NCBI GenBank assembly: GCA_002352225.1
Contig: DEIA01000043.1
Location: 68,030-124,225, forward strand
From: Flammeovirgaceae bacterium UBA2786
Lineage (GTDB): Bacteria > Bacteroidota > Bacteroidia > Cytophagales > Cyclobacteriaceae
Direction: 5' to 3'
DNA: 56,196 nt
Part shown: positions 40,854 through 48,326 of the stretch, piece after piece
How the letters are laid out: each line of letters starts with the position of its first letter
How positions within the stretch are numbered: position 1 is the first letter of the stretch
Notes under the pieces: generated by a model
Told to the model about the DNA's origin: nothing
What the model saw: only the letters and a program-made list of their open reading frames with translations
Databases searched by the model: none
Translations under genes and position numbers: made by a program

Positions 40854-42593
40854 ATGCCCGATTTTCAAATCAAAAAAACAGCAAAGGATTATGATGTTTG
40901 CATAGTAGGTTCCGGTGCCGGTGGTGGCATGGCTGCTTATGTGCTGGCCAACGCGGGTATTAAAGTTGTGTTGTTAGAAGCCGGGCCGCTCTACGATCCT
41001 GCAAAAAACGTTACGCAATTAAAATGGCCGTGGGAATCTCCCCGCAGAGGAGCAAGTTCACCGTATCGGCATTTCGGAGATTTTGATGCTGCCTATGGCG
41101 GTTGGGAAATTGAAGGCGAACCGTATACCCATAAAGACGGAACCAAGTTCGATTGGTTTCGCTCGCGCATGTTGGGGGGCCGCACCAATCATTGGGGTCG
41201 TATTTCTCTGCGCTTCGGACCAAAAGATTTTAAACGCAAAAGCATTGATGGATTAGGTGATGACTGGCCTATTAACTATGACGATATTGCTCCTTATTAT
41301 GATAAAGTAGATCGCCTGATCGGTGTATTTGGCTCGAAAGAAAATCTTCCAAACGATCCGGACAGTATTTTTCTTCCGCCACCTAAACCCCGCTTACACG
41401 AACTCTTTATTAAAGAGGCGGGAACCAAACTTAATATACCGGTTATCCCTTCTCGTCTTTCAATTTTAACCAAACCCATTAATAACGAACGCGGAGCATG
41501 TTTTTATTGCTCACAGTGTAACCGCGGTTGTACAGTATATGGCGATTTCTCTTCTTCATCGGTGTTGGTTAACCCGGCTTTAAAGACCGGTAATGTAGAT
41601 GTAATTCCAAATGCAATGGCCCGCGAAGTGATAACCGATTCAACAGGAAAAGCAACGGGTATTTCATTTGTAAATAAAGACGACAAACAGGAATACACCG
41701 TAAACGCCAAAGTGGTTGTACTCGCAGCAAGTGCCTGTGAATCGGCCCGGTTGTTACTCAACTCCAAGTCATCTCTTTTCTCTAACGGCCTTGCCAATGC
41801 CAGTGGTGTGGTTGGTAAGTATCTGCACGATTCTACCGGTGCTTCTATGGGGGGCATACTACCCAAGTTAATTGGCCGCAAACGCTATAACGAAGATGGT
41901 GTAGGCGGTATGCACGTGTACACCCCCTGGTGGTTAGATAACAAGAAATTAGATTTTGCCCGAGGCTACCACATCGAGTATTGGGGCGGCATGGGTATGC
42001 CCGGTTATGGATTTGGTTTTGGTATGCAAGGATTGAACGGAAAGTATCCTGGCCGGGATGGTAATACCAAAGAAGCGGGCGGTTATGGTGCTTCACTTAA
42101 AGATGATTACCGGTATTTCTACGGAGCAACATTCGGAATGGCGGGCCGGGGCGAAGCCATTGCCCGCGAAGACAATTATTGCGAGATCGACCCCACCACT
42201 GTAGATAAATTTGGAATTCCGGTACTTCGCTTTCATTACAAGTGGAGCGATCAGGAAGTGAAGCAGGCTAAGCACATGAAAGAAACCTTTGCTGAAATAA
42301 TTGATAAAATGGGTGGAGTAGTTACCTGGGGTAAAGGCAGTGCAGAAAATGATTATGGGTTGGAAGCCCCCGGCCGCATCATTCATGAAGTGGGTACAAC
42401 CCGAATGGGTAACGATCCGAAAAAATCAGTAGTTAACAAATTCAATCAGGCACATGAGGTTAAGAATTTATTTGTAGTAGATGGCGGGCCGTTTGTATCG
42501 CAAGCTGATAAAAACCCTACCTGGACAATATTGGCCTTATCGATGCGCGCCAGCGAATACATTATTGATGAATTGAAGAAACAGAACATTTAA
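40854..42593 (+). CDS. GMC-family FAD oxidoreductase (gluconate/glucoside dehydrogenase-like catalytic subunit)
   Basis: A 579-residue flavoprotein of the GMC type. FAD motif VGSGAGGGMAA (18-28), a cysteine cluster CFYCSQCNRGC around residues 217-227 as in membrane-linked gluconate/sorbitol-type dehydrogenases, and the C-terminal GMC part with EVGTTRMG and the terminal NPTWTILALSMRASEYI. It has no signal peptide of its own. The next gene encodes a subunit-3-like protein with a twin-arginine leader, so the large subunit is probably carried across the membrane as a hitchhiker. The same two-subunit design occurs in gluconate 2-dehydrogenase and in glucoside 3-dehydrogenase. Substrate unknown; 3-keto-glycoside formation is plausible from context. 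Confidence 0.9.
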   Translation: MPDFQIKKTAKDYDVCIVGSGAGGGMAAYVLANAGIKVVLLEAGPLYDPAKNVTQLKWPWESPRRGASSPYRHFGDFDAAYGGWEIEGEPYTHKDGTKFDWFRSRMLGGRTNHWGRISLRFGPKDFKRKSIDGLGDDWPINYDDIAPYYDKVDRLIGVFGSKENLPNDPDSIFLPPPKPRLHELFIKEAGTKLNIPVIPSRLSILTKPINNERGACFYCSQCNRGCTVYGDFSSSSVLVNPALKTGNVDVIPNAMAREVITDSTGKATGISFVNKDDKQEYTVNAKVVVLAASACESARLLLNSKSSLFSNGLANASGVVGKYLHDSTGASMGGILPKLIGRKRYNEDGVGGMHVYTPWWLDNKKLDFARGYHIEYWGGMGMPGYGFGFGMQGLNGKYPGRDGNTKEAGGYGASLKDDYRYFYGATFGMAGRGEAIAREDNYCEIDPTTVDKFGIPVLRFHYKWSDQEVKQAKHMKETFAEIIDKMGGVVTWGKGSAENDYGLEAPGRIIHEVGTTRMGNDPKKSVVNKFNQAHEVKNLFVVDGGPFVSQADKNPTWTILALSMRASEYIIDELKKQNI

Positions 42594-42600
42594 ACAAATT

Positions 42601-42633
42601 CCTCTTACCCTCTCCTCTGGAGAGGGTAAGAGG
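42601..42633. repeat. REP-like palindrome between the GMC and subunit-3 genes
   Basis: A perfect inverted repeat with 15-base arms (CCTCTTACCCTCTCC and its complement) around TCT, starting 7 bases after the GMC stop. It resembles the CCCTCTCC-NNN-GGAGAGGG palindrome widespread in Bacteroidota intergenic regions, including the GGTGAGG that follows. As RNA it would form a very stable hairpin between two subunits of one complex. No T-run follows. Confidence 0.7.
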
Positions 42634-42641
42634 TGAGGCAT

Positions 42642-43295
42642 ATGGATAGAAGAAAATATTTAAAAACGTTGGCTGTTGGTTCACTCGGTGCAACCGCTTT
42701 ATTGAGCCAATCGTGCGAAACACCAAAAGAAAAGACCCCGGAGTTGCCCACCTTTACCATTGATCGTACTCCCGATGAGTTGTTACGCGAACAAAAACTC
42801 CTGAGCGAAACTTTCTTTGATGAACACGAGATGAAAACCATTCGCCTGCTGGCGGATATAATAATTCCGAAAGACGAAACTTCCGGCTCAGCATCAGATG
42901 CCAAGGTTCCTGAGTTTATAGAGTTTATTGTAAAAGATATGCCCCAGCATCAAATACCCCTGCGCGGTGGCTTAAAGTGGTTAGACCTGCAATGCATGAA
43001 GCGTTTCAATGCCGATTTTTCTTCCTGTTCTTCAGCACAACAAATTGAAATGGTAGATGAAATAGCCTGGCCCGAAAAGGCAAAGCCAGAAATGGTGCAA
43101 GGTGTAGCCTTCTTTAACCTGATGCGCGACCTAACCGCGTGCGGCTTCTTCACCAGCGAAATTGGTATTAAAGATCTTGGCTACATGGGAAACCGGCCAA
43201 ACCAATGGGATGGCGTTCCACAGGATGTGCTCGATCAATATGGCATGAAGTATGATGAACGAACCCTTACCGAAAGCGTGAAGTTTGACAGTTAA
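42642..43295 (+). CDS. Gluconate 2-dehydrogenase subunit 3-like protein, Tat lipoprotein
   Basis: A 217-residue accessory subunit (Gluc_2DH3 family). The ATG at 42642 gives MDRRKYLKTLAVGSLGATALLSQSC, a twin-arginine signal that also ends in a lipobox-like SQSC, so the protein should be a Tat-exported lipoprotein. A GTG three codons earlier is less likely. The body carries family-type segments FDEHEMKTIRLLADIIIPKDE, AKVPEFIEFIVKD, GVAFFNLMRDLTACGFFTSE and LGYMGNRPNQWDGVP. These small subunits stabilise and export the GMC catalytic partner, which here precedes it by one REP-like hairpin. Cytochrome c electron acceptor genes are not adjacent. Confidence 0.9.
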   Translation: MDRRKYLKTLAVGSLGATALLSQSCETPKEKTPELPTFTIDRTPDELLREQKLLSETFFDEHEMKTIRLLADIIIPKDETSGSASDAKVPEFIEFIVKDMPQHQIPLRGGLKWLDLQCMKRFNADFSSCSSAQQIEMVDEIAWPEKAKPEMVQGVAFFNLMRDLTACGFFTSEIGIKDLGYMGNRPNQWDGVPQDVLDQYGMKYDERTLTESVKFDS

Positions 43296-43355
43296 CCCTG
43301 TTTCCATAAACAGAAACAACCAACTCAAGAATCAACTACAACTACTAACCTTATT

Positions 43356-44783
43356 ATGACAACCCGCAGATCATTTATTAAAACCGCAGGCCTTGCAGCC
43401 GCAGCAGTAACCATTGTTCCCCGCCATGTATTGGGCAAAGGACACATTGCCCCAAGCGATAAACTCAATATTGCCGGCATTGGTGTTGGCGGTAAAGGCC
43501 AAAGCGACATTGCCAACTTTGCAAAAAGCCCTAATGTAAACATTGCCTACCTGTGCGATGTGGACGATCGCAGAGCCGCAACATCGGTAAAGAATTTTCC
43601 AAATGCGAAGTACTTCAAAGACTATCGTAAAATGCTGGAAGCCGAGCATAAACATATTGATGCCGTATCGGTATCCTCAACCGACCACATGCATGCCGTA
43701 CAAGCCATGGCAGCTATGCAATTAGGAAAACATGTGTATGTACAAAAGCCCCTGACACATGATATTTATGAGGCGCGAATGCTTACCGAGGCAGCAAAAA
43801 AATATAAAGTAGTAACACAAATGGGTAATCAAGGCGCATCGGGCGATGGTGTACGGCAAATGCGCGAATGGTATGCTGCCGGCCTGATTGGTGATGTGCA
43901 CACCGTGTACTGCTGGACTAACCGGCCTGTTTGGCCACAAGGCATTCCATGGTCAGATAAAAAAATTGAAGTACCTAAAGAACTGGACTGGGATCTGTGG
44001 TTAGGAACAGCACCGTATAAAGATTATGTAGATAAACTTGTTCCATTTAACTGGCGCGGCTGGTGGGATTATGGTACAGGTGCATTAGGCGACATGGCTT
44101 GCCACATTATTGAACCAGCCTTCCGCACGCTTGAGTTGGGTTATCCCACCGAAGTAGAGTGCAGCGTAGGTAGTGTATACGTAGATGAGTTTAAACGGGG
44201 CTACTTTCCCGAAAGCTGCCCTCCTTCTTCACACATTACACTCAAGTTTAATGGCCCTAACGGAAAACCCGATATTAAATTTCATTGGATGGATGGCGGC
44301 ATACAGCCGGAAAGACCAGACGAACTTGAACCGAATGAAGTTTTTGGTGATGGTGGAAATGGCGTACTCATGATTGGTACAAAAGGAAAAATGATGTGTG
44401 GTACGTACGGAATTAATCCACAACTTTTACCAACCAGCCGCACCAAAGAAGCAAACGTACCCCAAACTATTAAGCGCGTTGCCGGAGGGGCCGAACCTGG
44501 CCATTATTTACAATGGGTTGATGGTTGTATTGCAGGGTATGGAAAAACTGAATTGAGTTCTGATTTTGCTTTGGCGGGACCTTTAACAGAAAGTATTCTG
44601 ATGGGTAATCTTGCACTGAGAAGTTTTGATATCCGTAAGCCCCGCGAAGGACGCCCCGATCAGTTCGATTATCCCGGCCGCTACATCAAATTACTTTGGG
44701 ATGGACCTAACATGAAAATTACCAACTTTGACGAAGCCAATCAGTTTGTAAAACGTACTTACCGGCAAGGTTATAGCTTGTAA
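43356..44783 (+). CDS. Tat-exported Gfo/Idh/MocA oxidoreductase, tandem copy 1
   Basis: A 475-residue oxidoreductase. The twin-arginine leader is TTRRSFIKTAG (2-12). Rossmann motif GIGVGG (41-46), LCDVDDRR (66-73), and the catalytic-lysine motif, here QKP (130-132) rather than EKP, in HVYVQKPLTH. The C-terminal substrate domain has WRGWWDYGTGALGDMACHI, typical of Tat-exported Bacteroidota/Planctomycetota members. It probably oxidises or reduces a sugar derivative in the periplasm with tightly bound NAD(P). It lies 60 bases after the GMC accessory subunit and 34 bases before a close paralogue, consistent with one operon of periplasmic sugar redox enzymes. Confidence 0.9.
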   Translation: MTTRRSFIKTAGLAAAAVTIVPRHVLGKGHIAPSDKLNIAGIGVGGKGQSDIANFAKSPNVNIAYLCDVDDRRAATSVKNFPNAKYFKDYRKMLEAEHKHIDAVSVSSTDHMHAVQAMAAMQLGKHVYVQKPLTHDIYEARMLTEAAKKYKVVTQMGNQGASGDGVRQMREWYAAGLIGDVHTVYCWTNRPVWPQGIPWSDKKIEVPKELDWDLWLGTAPYKDYVDKLVPFNWRGWWDYGTGALGDMACHIIEPAFRTLELGYPTEVECSVGSVYVDEFKRGYFPESCPPSSHITLKFNGPNGKPDIKFHWMDGGIQPERPDELEPNEVFGDGGNGVLMIGTKGKMMCGTYGINPQLLPTSRTKEANVPQTIKRVAGGAEPGHYLQWVDGCIAGYGKTELSSDFALAGPLTESILMGNLALRSFDIRKPREGRPDQFDYPGRYIKLLWDGPNMKITNFDEANQFVKRTYRQGYSL

Positions 44784-44817
44784 TAATACTTACTATATAA
44801 ACCACACAACTACCCTT

Positions 44818-46248
44818 ATGATCTCTCGCAGAAGTTTTATTAAGAAGGCTGCATTAGGTGCAGCAGCAGTTTCAATTGTTCCTCGTTTTGTAATAGGCGG
44901 GCCTGGCTACATTGCACCCAGCGACACCTTATACATAGCGGGTATTGGTGTTGGCGGCAAAGGCACGAGCGACCTTACAGGCTTTGCCGGAAGTATTGAC
45001 GGAAAAACAAAAGGTAATCCGAAAGCCAAAATTGCCTTCCTATGCGATGTAGATGAACGCCAAACGGTAGAATCCAAAAAGAATTTTCCGCAAGCAAAAT
45101 ATTATAAAGACTTCCGTGTAATGCTGGATAAAGAAGCAAAGCATATTGATGCAGTTTCTGTTTCTACAGCCGACCACACACACGCGGTTGCAACCATTGC
45201 AGCCATGCAACGAGGTAAGCACGTATATGTTCAGAAACCCCTTACACACAATATCTTTGAGGCACGCGCACTAACTGAAGCCGCCAAAAAATATAAAGTA
45301 GTAACCCAGATGGGCAATCAATATGCTTCTGCAGATTACGTGCGTGTAGCTAAAGAATGGGTGGATGCCGGTTTGATTGGCGATGTACATACCGTTTACT
45401 GCTGGACAAACCGCCCCGTATGGCCACAAGGTATTGCCACACCCACCGGTAAACACGAAGTACCCAAAGAAATGGATTGGGATTTATGGTTAGGTCCTGT
45501 TAAAGGCGTTGATTATAACCCGGCTTATCATCCGTTTAACTGGCGGGGCTGGTGGAACTTTGGTACCGGAGCATTAGGTGATATGGGATGTCATATTATG
45601 GATGCCGCCTTCCGTATTTTACCAATCGACTACCCTTCTGAAGTAGAGTGCAGCGCCACTACAGCTTGGGCCGATTTCTTTAAAGTAGCCGATTACCCGG
45701 ATAGCTGCCCTTCTTCATCTATTATCCATTTGAAGTTTCCGCGCACCGATGGTAAAGGGAATATAAACTTTACCTGGATGGATGGTGGTTTATTACCTAA
45801 GCGACCCGATGAACTTTTACCCGATGAAAAGTTAGGTGATGGTGGTGGCAATGGGTACATCTTTGAAGGTACCAAAGGTAAGCTAATGGCTAACTATGAG
45901 CGCATGCCTGTATTGCTACCAACAGCAAGCATGAAAGACATTACATTTCCCAAAGCTACACTACCTCGTGTTGAAGGTCAGGAAGCAGGGCACTATACTC
46001 AATGGGTTGATGCCTGCATTGCCGGGTATGGTAAAATGCAACTCAGTTCACCTTTTGAATTTGCAGGCCCGTTTACAGAAGCCGTGCTGATGGGCAACCT
46101 GGCCATTCGTAGTTACAACCTGCGTACTGACAAAGGCTTTACCGGCCGCAAGAAATTACTATGGGATGCTAAAAACATGAAGATCACAAATTTTGACGAA
46201 GCCAACCAATTTGTAAAACGCGAGTATCGCGCGGGTTGGAGTCTTTAA
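44818..46248 (+). CDS. Tat-exported Gfo/Idh/MocA oxidoreductase, tandem copy 2
   Basis: A 476-residue paralogue of the preceding protein. Same plan: twin-arginine leader ISRRSFIKKAA (2-12), GIGVGG (42-47), HVYVQKPLTHN with QKP at 139-141, and WRGWWNFGTGALGDMGCHI. The N-terminal domain carries a short insertion relative to copy 1 (GSIDGKTKGNPKAKI, about 58-72), and the C-terminal lengths differ slightly. The two copies look like an old duplication with diverged substrate pockets rather than a recent one. Both may be redox partners acting on different positions of the same sugar. It is last in the cluster and followed by a terminator. Confidence 0.9.
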   Translation: MISRRSFIKKAALGAAAVSIVPRFVIGGPGYIAPSDTLYIAGIGVGGKGTSDLTGFAGSIDGKTKGNPKAKIAFLCDVDERQTVESKKNFPQAKYYKDFRVMLDKEAKHIDAVSVSTADHTHAVATIAAMQRGKHVYVQKPLTHNIFEARALTEAAKKYKVVTQMGNQYASADYVRVAKEWVDAGLIGDVHTVYCWTNRPVWPQGIATPTGKHEVPKEMDWDLWLGPVKGVDYNPAYHPFNWRGWWNFGTGALGDMGCHIMDAAFRILPIDYPSEVECSATTAWADFFKVADYPDSCPSSSIIHLKFPRTDGKGNINFTWMDGGLLPKRPDELLPDEKLGDGGGNGYIFEGTKGKLMANYERMPVLLPTASMKDITFPKATLPRVEGQEAGHYTQWVDACIAGYGKMQLSSPFEFAGPFTEAVLMGNLAIRSYNLRTDKGFTGRKKLLWDAKNMKITNFDEANQFVKREYRAGWSL

Positions 46249-46267
46249 TAGTGGACTTGTTTGTAAT

Positions 46268-46300
46268 AAAATCGCCCTGGATAAAACCGGGGCGATTTTT
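46268..46300 (+). terminator. Terminator of the GMC/Gfo-Idh cluster
   Basis: Stem AAATCGCCC with GGGCGATTT around a CTGG/CCGG-containing apex, followed by a T-run. It lies 20 bases after the stop at 46248 and is close to the convergent gene ending at 46314, so it may act in both directions. Confidence 0.85.
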
Positions 46301-46313
46301 GTTTTAATACTGT

Positions 46314-46682
46314 TCAATACTGCCCGCTTCTAAGCAACACTAACGTGCATGCCTGCCAGGCTTCGGCTCCTGAAGCCTCTACCATTTTTTCAAACTCTGG
46401 ATTTTCAGTGCCCGGATTAAATATTACTCGTTTGGGTTTAAGGCTTAGCAGGTAATCATAATGTTCAGGTTGATGCTGCGGACCAATGTAAAGCGTTATG
46501 GTATCAACACCTTCAATTTTGGGTTTAGCATGAATAGGCAGAATTTCTTTATCAAATACAACACCGCTCTTAATCCCAACCGGAACAATTTCATGTTTAT
46601 ATTCCAACAACATTTCTGCTGCCAAATAAGCATACCGGGCAGGGTTTGTTGTGGCTCCAATTATAACCGTCTTCTTGCTCAT
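46314..46682 (-). CDS. CoA-binding domain protein (YccU-like)
   Basis: A 122-residue single-domain Rossmann-like protein: KKTVIIGATTNPARYAYLAA at the N-terminus, EIVPVGIK, TITLYIGPQHQPEHYDYL, KRVIFNPGTENPEF and a C-terminal ACTLVLLRSG. These are hallmarks of CoA_binding_2 (YccU) proteins. The biological role is not established. Its start overlaps the stop of the upstream flavoprotein gene by four bases, so the pair is translationally coupled. Confidence 0.85.
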   Translation of the reverse strand: MSKKTVIIGATTNPARYAYLAAEMLLEYKHEIVPVGIKSGVVFDKEILPIHAKPKIEGVDTITLYIGPQHQPEHYDYLLSLKPKRVIFNPGTENPEFEKMVEASGAEAWQACTLVLLRSGQY

Positions 46683-48256
46683 GTTTTTTTTATGTACTTA
46701 TTCATTACAGCCTCAGCACATCGTTCTCCATCCATAGCAGCCGATACAATTCCACCCGCATAACCGGCTCCCTCTGCACAGGGAAACAATCTTTTTACCT
46801 CAATATGTTCCAATGTCTCTTTATTGCGGGGGATTCGGACAGGCGAAGAAGTCCGGCTCTCTACTCCTACAACTTGTGCATCGTTGGTAAGGTAGCCTTT
46901 CATTTTTTTACCAAATGCTGTAAAACCTTGTTTCAAACCGGAGTAAATAAAACCGGGTAGCACGCCTCTTAAATCTACCGAAGCAAGTCCGGGTTGGTAC
47001 GAGGTTTCTAAAAGATTGCCCGAAACCTTTGCTTCGGTGAAATCAACCAGTCGTTGTGCAGGCGCAACCTGTGTACCCCCTGCTGCTGCACATGCCTTTT
47101 GTTCAACAGCAGCCTGAAAATACATGCCGGCTAACGGGCCATGTTGATTAAATTCTTTAAAGTCGTGTAATTCAACTGCCACCACAATACCGGAATTAGC
47201 GTATTGCGAATCTCTGCGGGACGGGCTCATGCCATTTACTACTATCTCGCCCGGAGCCGTTGCTGCCGGAACAATAAACCCGCCCGGACACATGCAGAAT
47301 GAAAATACCCCACGTTCGGCTCCATTTATACTGGCCTGATGAACTAATGAATAGGCCGAAGCCGGTAAATAAGGATCTCGCGTTGCCTGGCAATGGTATT
47401 GAATCTGATCAATTAGGTTTTGCTGATGTTCAACCCGCACCCCTAATGCAAATGGCTTTGCTTCTATTACGATTTTCTTTCGCAACAGTAATTCATAAAT
47501 GTCCCTGGCGGAATGTCCTGTAGCCAGAATTACGCTTTCACCTTTTATTATCTCTCCTGTATGAAGTACCACACCGTGTACCTCTCCATCTTGTACACGC
47601 AAATCTGTTACTTTACTGTTAAACCGCACTTCGCCACCACAAGCAATAATTTTTTCGCGCAAAGCGGCCACTAGTTTAGGTAATTTATTGGTGCCTATAT
47701 GAGGATGCGCATCAAACAAAATATCTTCGGCTGCGCCATGTGCCACCATAATCTCGAGAATACGATTAATGTCGCCCCGCTTCTTTGATCGTGTATAAAG
47801 TTTACCATCAGAATATGTGCCCGCTCCACCTTCGCCAAAGCAATAATTCGATTCCGGGTTTACGGTATGCTGCTTATTAATGGCTGCCAGATCGCGTCTG
47901 CGCAGTTGCACATCTTTACCGCGTTCAACCACAACAGGTTTTATTCCGAATTCGATTAATCGCAGTGCTGCAAACAAACCGGCCGGGCCTGCCCCAACAA
48001 TTACAACTTGCTGCGCGCGCGTTACATCGTGGTAATTAAATTTATTTTTAAAAATGCAATACTGGTCAGACTTTACAACTTCAACCTGAACCCGAACAAG
48101 TACATTCTTTCCCCGGGCATCAATTGATCTCTTTTTGGGTATAATTTTCAGGTCGCCATCGGGCTTAATCGAAAGCTTTTTATAGAGCGCCTCTCTGAAT
48201 TGCGATTCTTCAAAAGCCTCTTGCGGGTTAAGCTGCAGTTCTACAATCTGATTCAT
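46679..48256 (-). CDS. FAD-dependent dehydrogenase, COG2509 type
   Basis: A 525-residue flavoprotein. After an N-terminal domain of about 85 residues comes the dinucleotide motif VVIVGAGPAGLFAALRL (about 84-100), then the family-specific CFGEGGAGTYSDGKLYTR and HIGTNKLPKLV. LATGHSARDIYELL, FCMCPGGFIVPAAT and the C-terminal GAGYAGGIVSAAMDGERCAEAV complete the fold. Members are widespread, uncharacterised oxidoreductases. It is coupled to the CoA-binding protein gene by a 4-base overlap. Cytoplasmic, no signal peptide. Confidence 0.88.
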   Translation of the reverse strand: MNQIVELQLNPQEAFEESQFREALYKKLSIKPDGDLKIIPKKRSIDARGKNVLVRVQVEVVKSDQYCIFKNKFNYHDVTRAQQVVIVGAGPAGLFAALRLIEFGIKPVVVERGKDVQLRRRDLAAINKQHTVNPESNYCFGEGGAGTYSDGKLYTRSKKRGDINRILEIMVAHGAAEDILFDAHPHIGTNKLPKLVAALREKIIACGGEVRFNSKVTDLRVQDGEVHGVVLHTGEIIKGESVILATGHSARDIYELLLRKKIVIEAKPFALGVRVEHQQNLIDQIQYHCQATRDPYLPASAYSLVHQASINGAERGVFSFCMCPGGFIVPAATAPGEIVVNGMSPSRRDSQYANSGIVVAVELHDFKEFNQHGPLAGMYFQAAVEQKACAAAGGTQVAPAQRLVDFTEAKVSGNLLETSYQPGLASVDLRGVLPGFIYSGLKQGFTAFGKKMKGYLTNDAQVVGVESRTSSPVRIPRNKETLEHIEVKRLFPCAEGAGYAGGIVSAAMDGERCAEAVMNKYIKKT

Positions 48257-48326
48257 GCAAAGGAAAGGAAGTTACCCCTTCAATGCAGTAAAGATAAAAA
48301 TTATCAGGCTATCTAAAGTACAAACA

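Noticed and set aside
41504..41881. A 125-residue minus-strand frame in the GMC gene
   Set aside because: Antisense shadow of conserved coding sequence; no start context or family match.
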